Origin: Lachnospiraceae bacterium
Lineage (GTDB): Bacteria; Bacillota; Clostridia; Lachnospirales; Lachnospiraceae
NCBI GenBank assembly: GCA_022798035.1
Contig: JAAWLS010000043.1
Span: 1 to 11,643 of the forward strand
Direction of reading: 5' to 3'
Length of the DNA: 11,643 nt
The position numbers and the translations under genes are program-made. Below are positions 6,632-11,643 of this stretch, one piece after another. The notes under the pieces are model-generated. The model was given only the letters and a program-made list of their open reading frames with translations. It had not been told where the DNA came from and did no database searches. Every line of letters starts with the position of its first letter. Position 1 is the stretch's first letter.

Positions 6632-6775
6632 ATGAAAAATTTCAAGAAAACATTAGCTTTACTCGCTGCAACCACCTGTCTCATGGCAAGCATACTTTCA
6701 CCAATCGAGAAGTTCTTCCCATCTGATTTCGGTGTTTCTACGCTTTCTTATTTTGACCTCAATCGTATAGAATAG
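6632..6775 (+). CDS. Small exported peptide, candidate signalling pheromone precursor
   Basis: A 47-codon gene, the only plus-strand gene in the window. The ATG is preceded by AGGAGGG (6617-6623) with 8-nt spacing, among the best ribosome binding sites here, which is strong evidence that it is translated. The product starts MKNFKKTLALLAATTCLMAS: a basic N-terminus, then a hydrophobic stretch like a Sec signal, followed by a short mixed tail ending STLSYFDLNRIE. The single Cys is not in a good lipobox. It is convergent with, and ends 4 nt from, the stop of a downstream HTH/TPR regulator. Precursor peptides of 30-60 aa with an export signal next to such regulators are the hallmark of RRNPP signalling (Phr, PapR and similar; family knowledge). 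That the C-terminal tail is the mature signal is inference. No homolog is recognised by name. Confidence 0.72.
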   Translation: MKNFKKTLALLAATTCLMASILSPIEKFFPSDFGVSTLSYFDLNRIE

Positions 6776-6779
6776 AATA

Positions 6780-7712
6780 TCATAAACTTTTTTTAAAATA
6801 TTCCATATAATGCTTTTCAATAAGTTTAGCATTGTGATTCTGATTTAAGGCAGTTGCTATATAATATGCCTGCCTTAAAATTTTCTCACAGTCTTTTTCT
6901 GAGAACTCCGTTTCTTCTCCTTTTTCCAGCATCTGTTCCATATTCCACTCTATTTCGCCTAATAATTGTGGAAGAACGCTTGAAGTCTTTTCCTCTTTGC
7001 AAATTTTAATTCCTTGCTTTGCAATTTCAATGGCTCTTTTATGCTCTCCTAACTCGCCATACATATTAGTAATATTATCTAATATAAATAATTCAAGTAT
7101 TCTCTTTTTCTCAGGAATACGATATCCACTGACCGTTCCCTCATAAATACTTTCTAAAAGTGCAACTGCCTTTCTTAATTCTCCTTCAATAAAATAAGTA
7201 TTTGCAATATTACACAAAATTCTCACCTCATTTCTCATCAAAGGATAACTGCTGAAATCTTTTTGGTCTGCCTCTTCCATTGTTATGCTGAGGGCCTCTT
7301 TCAGCCTTTCCCTTCCCTCCTGAGGTGTCACTCTCTTCAGACTCCAGTCTACAATTGCCCTTGCTCCCATCACATATTGCCTGCTGTTTGGGCTGTCGTC
7401 CACCAGAGGTTCCAATTTACTCAAAAATTCATCTGCTTTCTCATACTCAAATTTATGCAGTGCGTTTTCATATTCTCTGGCATAATCCATCACCCGGACA
7501 TCTTCCCCAGAGACCATGGCAAAAGCTCTGTCTTTCTCTCTTCCCATTCTTTCCATCAATTTCCTGTAAGTGTCTTTTCCTGGATTTTGTTTTCCATTTT
7601 CTATCCTGGAAATTGTCTGTGTATCACAGATTCCGTCACAGAGGTCCTCCTGCGTCATATGCAGTGCCAGCCTGTTTCTTCGGATTACAATTCCTGCCCG
7701 ATACATTCCCAT
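6780..7712 (-). CDS. HTH (XRE) plus TPR-like regulator A, candidate RRNPP peptide receptor
   Basis: 310-aa cytoplasmic regulator. Residues about 6-58 form a Cro/C1-type helix-turn-helix: IRRNRLALHMTQEDLCDGIC, then TISRIENGKQNPGKDTY. Residues about 75-305 are predicted all-helical with TPR-like units, for example ILCNIANTYFIEGELRKAVA (165-184) and ITNMYGELGEHKRAIEIAKQ (214-233). This layout and length match Rgg/PlcR/Rap-like receptors that bind imported peptides (family knowledge). The ATG at 7712 has GGGAGG with 7-nt spacing and overlaps the end of regulator B by 28 nt, so translation is probably coupled. Its stop lies 4 nt from that of the peptide gene, on the opposite strand. Whether it binds this peptide is inference; a general XRE-TPR regulator is the alternative. 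Confidence 0.88.
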   Translation of the reverse strand: MGMYRAGIVIRRNRLALHMTQEDLCDGICDTQTISRIENGKQNPGKDTYRKLMERMGREKDRAFAMVSGEDVRVMDYAREYENALHKFEYEKADEFLSKLEPLVDDSPNSRQYVMGARAIVDWSLKRVTPQEGRERLKEALSITMEEADQKDFSSYPLMRNEVRILCNIANTYFIEGELRKAVALLESIYEGTVSGYRIPEKKRILELFILDNITNMYGELGEHKRAIEIAKQGIKICKEEKTSSVLPQLLGEIEWNMEQMLEKGEETEFSEKDCEKILRQAYYIATALNQNHNAKLIEKHYMEYFKKSL

Positions 7713-8629
7713 TTCAATACCTCCCGTAAATATTTCTCCACTTCCCTAGCTTTTTCATCTTCATCAAATTGATACAAATAATAAGACTGCAGACATTGGT
7801 TCACACATTCTTCCCATATCTGATTCCCTGGCTCTGCATTTATCTTCATCAAAATCTGGGCATAGAGAAAATGCATTTCTGCACAATAGCGGTAACTTCT
7901 TCCATCTCCCACCACTTCTATGCCGTCCTCTAACTCCCGCAGCGCCTCTTCTTCTTTTCCTTCTTCACACAAAAGTTTTGCTAATTCCAACTGTACCATG
8001 GGATAAATTTCTTCTTTTAGTTCCATAGAATAATGCTTTTTCATATAATTGTGTACACGTTTTAAATTTTCCATGTGATATTTCTGAACTTTTGTCAGCA
8101 AGATTTCGATTTCAATCTTACTCAGCAAAATATCCCCGATTTCTTCATTCTCTGGTGGAATGGTAAATTCCGACGCTTCTTTCAGAAATTCTTCCGCAGT
8201 CTGAAGGCTTTTCTGCCGCTCTGTTTCCTTTCCTTCTCTCCCCCACTCTTCCGCTTTCAGGAGCATAATCTTTGCTTGCTGCAATTTTATATACTGTCGA
8301 TGCAGTTTTTCTCTGTCTACCATAGCGGCACAAATGGAAAGCTCCTTCTCTGCCAGCACCCTGTCTCGTTTTCCCAGAGCCTCCTCCACTCTGTCTCTCT
8401 GCCTGAAATATTTGGAATCATTTCCATCCAAAAGCAGTTCAAATTTGTTTACATTCAACCCTAGTCTCTCCAACAATGTCTGTGCCATCATCATCGGCGT
8501 ATCCGTCTCCCCATTTTCTATTCTGGACATTGTCGGTACAGAACAGAGTTTTCTACACAAATCCGCCTGAGACACTTTCTGCTTCTTCCGATAATACCGG
8601 ATTAGCTCACCTAACCTGTATCGATTCAT
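7685..8629 (-). CDS. HTH (XRE) plus TPR-like regulator B, paralog of regulator A
   Basis: 314-aa protein with the same layout as regulator A and recognisably paralogous in the N-terminal domain: LIRYYRKKQKVSQADLCRKL and MSRIENGETDTP (about 9-45) align with RRNRLALHMTQEDLC and ISRIENGKQNP. Residues about 75-305 are helical and charged with TPR-like segments (for example MVQLELAKLLCEEGKEEEAL, 211-230). The ATG at 8629 has AAGGAG with 6-nt spacing. It is the first gene of a two-gene unit with regulator A. A degenerate palindrome lies 43-89 bp upstream and may be an autoregulatory site. The C-terminal regions of A and B have diverged much more than their HTH domains, so they may sense different ligands or form heterodimers (inference). 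Confidence 0.88.
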   Translation of the reverse strand: MNRYRLGELIRYYRKKQKVSQADLCRKLCSVPTMSRIENGETDTPMMMAQTLLERLGLNVNKFELLLDGNDSKYFRQRDRVEEALGKRDRVLAEKELSICAAMVDREKLHRQYIKLQQAKIMLLKAEEWGREGKETERQKSLQTAEEFLKEASEFTIPPENEEIGDILLSKIEIEILLTKVQKYHMENLKRVHNYMKKHYSMELKEEIYPMVQLELAKLLCEEGKEEEALRELEDGIEVVGDGRSYRYCAEMHFLYAQILMKINAEPGNQIWEECVNQCLQSYYLYQFDEDEKAREVEKYLREVLKWECIGQEL

Positions 8630-8671
8630 TTCTTACTCCTTAATCTTTTGTATATTTAGGCACGATTATTG

Positions 8672-8718
8672 CCCCAAATAATTTCTGAATTTTTTATACA
8701 ATTCAAGATTTAACGGGG
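8672..8718. promoter_or_regulatory. Degenerate 47-bp palindrome upstream of regulator B
   Basis: The outer CCCC (8672-8675) and GGGG (8715-8718) flank inner arms AATTTCTGAATT and AATTCAAGATTT, which are complementary at 9 of 12 positions around a TTTTATAC centre. It sits just upstream of the regulator B start. It could be an operator; its sequence is not that of the palindrome in front of the peptide gene. Confidence 0.35.
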
Positions 8719-8815
8719 AATATTTTCAATCGTTCCTATTATTTATATCATATCTCTTCATATTTTTTTAATCAATCCATTATCCCGAAAAAACTGGAAG
8801 TCATAATTGAATTTT

Positions 8816-8842
8816 TTTATAAATATCACTGCCCATATTCAA
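8816..8842 (-). promoter_or_regulatory. Possible promoter of the regulator operon
   Basis: TTGAAT (8837-8842) and TATAAA (8816-8821) on the minus strand with a short 15-bp spacer, just downstream of the preceding gene's terminator. It would give a leader of about 180 nt that includes the palindrome at 8672-8718. A closer promoter cannot be excluded. Confidence 0.3.
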
Positions 8843-8850
8843 AGACCAGC

Positions 8851-8883
8851 TAATCAAAGAGGACTGTCAACAAATGACAGTCC
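8851..8883 (-). terminator. Intrinsic terminator of the coiled-coil protein gene
   Basis: A perfect 9-bp stem GGACTGTCA/TGACAGTCC (8861-8883) with a 5-nt loop lies 42 nt beyond the stop codon. On the minus strand it is followed by TCTTTGATTA, a rather poor U-tract. On the plus strand the tail is CCGTG, so the minus orientation is favoured. Confidence 0.55.
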
Positions 8884-8924
8884 CCGTGTAAATGCTTCAT
8901 ATATTGTGTCGTAATGTTACTGCT

Positions 8925-9776
8925 CTACCCTTCTCCTATTGCTATGTCCATGCCTGCCATGGCTGCTCCTGCTGTTCCCATTTCTGCGGAGACCTCTGGC
9001 ACTCCGCCTCCCATCGCAAGTTCTGCTCCTGCCATCATTTCTATCTGCTGCTCAATTTGCTGTTCAATCTGAGCCTCCGTCAGTTCCATTCCATCCTGGC
9101 TTAATTCTAGTTCTACGCCGTTTACAGAATAATACACTGGCTGACAGGCCGTAATATCTGGAGCCTCTTCAGAATTGCTCATACTTTTTGTATATTCTAA
9201 ATCCGCCTCGTCCATCTCTCCTTTTTCCAGAATGCGGTGGAGGCGGCGTCTCTGCTCTAATTCAAATTGCTTCTGTCTCTGTTTCTGCAGCTTCTGCAAT
9301 TTCTCAAGTTTCATTTCCTGCCTGAGATTCTGCTCTTTTTGTTTCACTCTCACTTTAATGTCATTTTTCTGCTGCTGTTTCTCTGCCCTGGCTTCTTTTC
9401 TGTGTTTTCGCTGAATCTGTTCTTCCTGCTTAAGATTCTGAGTTTTCATCCGGGCACAACGCACCATTCTTTTTGCATGAATAATTGCCCTCGTCAGTTC
9501 CGATTCGTTATACTGTCCTGTCCCCTTGCATTTTAGCAGATTGGTAAGCTTCGCCTGAGCCTGGCAGAGAACTTTTCCTGCACTCTGGGATTTTGAAACT
9601 TGCAGCAATGCGTTACGTATTTCTCTTGGATTATATTTTACCGGTTTCTTTTTTGCCTTTTGGCTGCTGCTTCTGCGCGGAGCGCTGGTATGCTTTGTTC
9701 TGTTGACTGATACGTTTCCCTGCATACCGCCGCCAAAAATTCCACTGGTCGTATAACTATAAGCCGTCACCTTCAT
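8925..9776 (-). CDS. Hypothetical coiled-coil protein with Ala/Gly/Met-rich tail
   Basis: 283-aa protein of unknown function, not recognised by name. The start MKVTAYSYTTSGIFGGG (ATG 9776) is supported by AGGGAGG with about 7-nt spacing. A longer frame would begin inside the rplQ terminator and is rejected. Layout: a Ser/Gly/Lys-rich, probably disordered N-terminus (1-50); a helical segment with small residues (50-110); a very basic and Gln-rich coiled coil (about 112-185, for example QEEQIQRKHRKEARAEKQQQ); an acidic stretch (185-205); the repeat IEQQIEQQIE (237-246); and a low-complexity Ala/Gly/Met-rich tail (245-283). No signal peptide, membrane segment or catalytic motif is visible. It lies between two terminators, so it is probably monocistronic. 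A structural or scaffolding role would be guesswork. Confidence 0.82.
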   Translation of the reverse strand: MKVTAYSYTTSGIFGGGMQGNVSVNRTKHTSAPRRSSSQKAKKKPVKYNPREIRNALLQVSKSQSAGKVLCQAQAKLTNLLKCKGTGQYNESELTRAIIHAKRMVRCARMKTQNLKQEEQIQRKHRKEARAEKQQQKNDIKVRVKQKEQNLRQEMKLEKLQKLQKQRQKQFELEQRRRLHRILEKGEMDEADLEYTKSMSNSEEAPDITACQPVYYSVNGVELELSQDGMELTEAQIEQQIEQQIEMMAGAELAMGGGVPEVSAEMGTAGAAMAGMDIAIGEG

Positions 9777-9848
9777 CTCGTTCCCTCCCTGAAACAAATT
9801 TAGGAAATCCTTTTCCTTATCTATTAATAACATCGTCACATTTCCACG

Positions 9849-9899
9849 AAAAATAACCATCCGCAAGAATACATTTCAAATATTCCTGAGGATGGTTAT
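9849..9899 (-). terminator. Intrinsic terminator of the rpoA-rplQ operon
   Basis: ATAACCATCC and GGATGGTTAT (9853-9862 and 9890-9899) form a perfect 10-bp stem, with an inner GAATA/TATTC helix (9867-9871, 9881-9885), followed on the minus strand by TTTTTCG. It lies 26 nt beyond the rplQ stop and marks the end of the ribosomal protein operon. Confidence 0.88.
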
Positions 9900-9924
9900 C
9901 TCTACAACACATTTCTATTTTCTT

Positions 9925-10461
9925 TTATACTAACTCAAGAAGAACTTCTAAGGCTCCGTCACCTTTACGCTGGCCAATTTTGACAATTCTGGTGTAACCA
10001 CCATTACGTTCTGCATACTTTGGAGCTATTTCGTCAAACAATTTGGTTGCAACGTCAATCTTCTTGGTGTTTTTCTTCTTTCCTGCGTTTTCAGTCGGAA
10101 CAGATTTTACAGAGTATAATACTTTGTTCATCTGATGTCTTGCATGCAAACGGGAAGGAAGGTCTTTCTTAATTTTCTTTTCTACTTCATCGTATACGGT
10201 AACTTTCTTACCATCTACAACTTCTTTTACTCTTTTTCCGTCTTTATCTTTGCGTGGAACTTTGGCAGTTACAGTAACTTCCTCAAAATTGTCTTTTTCT
10301 TTTACAGCCAATGCAATCAAGCCATCTGCAACTTTGCGGACTTCTTTTGCCTTTGCCTCTGTAGTAACAATTTTGCCATTGTAGAGCAATGCCGTTACCT
10401 GGTTTCTAATCAATGCTTTTCTCTGGTCAGAAGTTCTGCCTAATTTTCTATATTTAGCCAT
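9925..10461 (-). CDS. rplQ: Large ribosomal subunit protein bL17, long form
   Basis: Structural protein of the 50S subunit. The start [20 protein letters not shown] is typical of bL17, with GGAGG 9 nt before the ATG at 10461; an ATG two codons earlier would leave only 3 nt. The conserved C-terminal block reads [20 protein letters not shown] (140-159), closing with [10 protein letters not shown]. At 178 aa it is well above the roughly 115-130 aa of most bL17. The extra residues lie in one Lys/Val-rich insertion, about 58-135, between the conserved N- and C-terminal parts. Its position directly after rpoA is standard. The gap to rpoA is filled by structured RNA, so separate control of bL17 output is plausible. 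Confidence 0.97.
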   Translation of the reverse strand: MAKYRKLGRTSDQRKALIRNQVTALLYNGKIVTTEAKAKEVRKVADGLIALAVKEKDNFEEVTVTAKVPRKDKDGKRVKEVVDGKKVTVYDEVEKKIKKDLPSRLHARHQMNKVLYSVKSVPTENAGKKKNTKKIDVATKLFDEIAPKYAERNGGYTRIVKIGQRKGDGALEVLLELV

Positions 10462-10483
10462 TTTCATAATCCTCCATTTTGGA

Positions 10484-10521
10484 ATATCCGGCAATGCCTT
10501 TTGGTCTTATTTACCGAACAT
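10484..10521 (-). repeat. rpoA-rplQ twin hairpin, copy 2 (loop ATAAGACCAAAAGGC)
   Basis: On the minus strand ATGTTCGGTAA pairs with TTGCCGGATAT (11 pairs, three G-U) and presents the 16-nt loop ATAAGACCAAAAGGCA. The 15-nt loop core is identical to that of the hairpin at 10530-10561, while the stem sequence differs. The hairpin ends 8 nt before the rplQ Shine-Dalgarno sequence (10471-10475), so ligand binding could affect initiation (inference). Confidence 0.7.
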
Positions 10522-10529
10522 GTTAATTA

Positions 10530-10561
10530 CAGGGCTTCGCCTTTTGGTCTTATAAACCCTG
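10530..10561 (-). repeat. rpoA-rplQ twin hairpin, copy 1 (loop ATAAGACCAAAAGGC)
   Basis: On the minus strand CAGGGTTT pairs with AAGCCCTG (8 pairs, one G-U), presenting the loop ATAAGACCAAAAGGCG. The two pairs next to the loop are U-A, U-A here and A-U, A-U in copy 2. The third pair is U-G in both. The same loop on compensatorily changed stems argues for selection on RNA structure. Confidence 0.7.
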
Positions 10562-10570
10562 CTATGATAT

Positions 10571-10597
10571 CCAAACGAACTCTAGCCGTTCGTTTGG
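10571..10597 (-). repeat. Perfect 10-bp hairpin in the rpoA-rplQ spacer
   Basis: CCAAACGAAC and GTTCGTTTGG form a perfect 10-bp stem with a 7-nt loop. No U-run follows on the minus strand (ATATCATAGC), so it is not an intrinsic terminator. It is the second of four consecutive hairpins between rpoA and rplQ. Confidence 0.75.
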
Positions 10598-10601
10598 CAG
10601 C

Positions 10602-10634
10602 ACCCAGGTGAAGAATTTCATTCTTCACCTGGGT
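10602..10634 (-). repeat. 15-bp hairpin enclosing the rpoA stop codon
   Basis: A perfect 15-bp inverted repeat (10602-10616 with 10620-10634) with a 3-nt loop. The 5' arm in the mRNA encodes the last rpoA residues (NPGEE) and the TGA (10618-10620) spans the loop and first base of the 3' arm. On the minus strand it is followed by GTGCTGCC, with no U-tract, so classic termination is unlikely. Possible roles are mRNA end protection, processing, or separation of rpoA and rplQ translation. Confidence 0.8.
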
Positions 10635-11577
10635 TTAATTGTAATCCTAATTCTTTTAATTTTGCTAACACTTCTTCTAAAGACTTGCGTCCAAGATTAC
10701 GAACTTTCATCATGTCTTCCGGTGTTCTGTTTGTCAATTCTTCTACTGTGTTGATGCCTGCACGCTTCAAACAGTTGTAAGAACGAACGGATAATTCTAA
10801 TTCATCAATATTCATCTCAAGAACTTTTTCTTTTGCATTGTCCTCTTTTTCAATCATGACTTCTGCAGTTCTTGCATTCTCAGACAAGTCAATGAACAGA
10901 TTCAAATGTTCGCTTAAGACTTTTGCTGCCAAACTTACTGCTTCATCCGGTTCCAATGTACCATTAGTGTACACATCCAAAGTAAGTTTGTCATAGTCTG
11001 TAATTTGTCCTACACGTGTATTCTCTATTGTGAGATTCACGCGTTCAACCGGCGTATAGATGGAATCCACTGCAATGACTCCAATCGGTACGTCCTCGCT
11101 TTTATTTTTATCAGCACTCACGTAACCTCTGCCTTTGGTAATTGTCAATTCCATATATAATCTGGAATCTGTGCCACCATTCAGATGGGCAATTACTAAA
11201 TCCGGATTCAGCACTTCAATATCCGGGTCAACCTGGATATCTGCTGCTGTAACTACGCCTTCACCTTCAAATTCAATGTAAGCAACTTTAGACTCGTTTG
11301 TTGGGCTGGTGTTTTTTAAAGCCAGATTCTTGATGTTCATAATAATCTCAGTTACATCTTCCTTCACGCCGGGAATGGAACTGAACTCATGCAAAACACT
11401 TTCGATTTTTACCTGGCTGACTGCTGCGCCTGGCAACGAAGAAAGCATGATTCTTCTCAAAGAATTACCAAGTGTAGTCCCATAGCCTCTTTCCAGCGGT
11501 TCTACGACGAATCGGCCGTACTTTTTGTCTTCTGAAATTTGAGCAATTTCAATTTTTGGTTTTTCAAAATCGAACAC
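10618..11577 (-). CDS. rpoA: DNA-directed RNA polymerase subunit alpha
   Basis: Alpha subunit, 319 aa, full length. It dimerises to nucleate RNA polymerase assembly and contacts UP elements and activators. N-terminal domain about 1-230 includes [20 protein letters not shown] (23-42) and [16 protein letters not shown] (44-59). A linker precedes the C-terminal domain (about 250-315), which contains [16 protein letters not shown] and [17 protein letters not shown]265, N268, K298 and S299 fall at the same numbers as the DNA-contacting residues of the E. coli protein. The start is GTG at 11577 with AAGGAGG about 9 nt upstream. It lies 41 bp downstream of the rpsD stop, in the usual rpsD-rpoA-rplQ order. 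Its stop codon is buried in a strong hairpin. Confidence 0.99.
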   Translation of the reverse strand: MFDFEKPKIEIAQISEDKKYGRFVVEPLERGYGTTLGNSLRRIMLSSLPGAAVSQVKIESVLHEFSSIPGVKEDVTEIIMNIKNLALKNTSPTNESKVAYIEFEGEGVVTAADIQVDPDIEVLNPDLVIAHLNGGTDSRLYMELTITKGRGYVSADKNKSEDVPIGVIAVDSIYTPVERVNLTIENTRVGQITDYDKLTLDVYTNGTLEPDEAVSLAAKVLSEHLNLFIDLSENARTAEVMIEKEDNAKEKVLEMNIDELELSVRSYNCLKRAGINTVEELTNRTPEDMMKVRNLGRKSLEEVLAKLKELGLQLNPGEE

Positions 11578-11618
11578 TACAAAGTCCCTCCTTTTCGGGT
11601 ATCGTTGCTTGTTAATGA

Positions 11619-11643
11619 TTATTTAGAATATAACTCGACGATA
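11619..11643 (-). CDS. rpsD: Small ribosomal subunit protein uS4, last codons only
   Basis: Only the final seven sense codons and the stop are in the window: IVELYSK followed by TAA. This is the typical C-terminus of Firmicute uS4, and rpsD is the expected neighbour upstream of rpoA. Identification rests on this short tail plus gene order. Confidence 0.8.

Noticed and set aside
7263..7772. 169-codon open frame on the plus strand opposite regulators A and B
   Set aside because: Antisense shadow, Phe/Ser/Cys-rich, without a ribosome binding site.
9777..9866. N-terminal extension of the coiled-coil protein by 30 codons
   Set aside because: It would start inside the rplQ terminator hairpin and lacks a binding site; ATG 9776 has AGGGAGG.
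10496..10553. The two 15-bp repeats as a CRISPR-like or tandem-repeat array
   Set aside because: Only two copies, each nested in its own hairpin stem; no further units and no cas genes.

Overview
The window looks like chromosomal DNA of a low-to-moderate GC Gram-positive anaerobe of the class Clostridia, most likely Lachnospiraceae (inference). The reasons are: the order rpsD-rpoA-rplQ; a T-box in front of a proline tRNA ligase of the archaeal/eukaryote-like type; a bL17 about 50 residues longer than usual; strong AGGAGG-type ribosome binding sites; and several TTG starts. All genes but one are on the minus strand, so the window reads from right to left.

Right end (11643-9849): the last codons of rpsD, then rpoA and rplQ, closed by an intrinsic terminator. 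The rpoA-rplQ gap is filled by four consecutive hairpins. The last two present an identical 15-nt loop on stems of different sequence, which suggests an uncharacterised RNA control element. Next comes a coiled-coil protein of unknown function (9776-8925) with its own terminator.

Middle (8629-6286): two tandem, overlapping, paralogous regulators (HTH_3/XRE domain plus TPR-like helical region, RRNPP-like) face a 47-codon gene on the plus strand. That gene has a very strong ribosome binding site and encodes a short peptide with an export-signal-like N-terminus. This is the architecture of a cytoplasmic-receptor/peptide-pheromone system. A 55-bp imperfect palindrome lies upstream of the peptide gene. 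Further upstream is a 150-bp self-complementary element that could be a structured RNA or a small mobile-element relic.

Left half (6066-1498): a stand-alone HD-domain (p)ppGpp-hydrolase-like protein; a sensor kinase and OmpR-type response regulator with the kinase gene first; an RluA-type pseudouridine synthase with a variant catalytic motif; and an AI-2E/YtvI-type membrane protein. Kinase, regulator, synthase and membrane protein are closely spaced and may form one transcription unit.

Left end (1509-1): a sigma-A promoter overlapping the last codons of the membrane-protein gene drives a complete T-box leader (specifier CCC, proline) in front of proS, which runs off the window.
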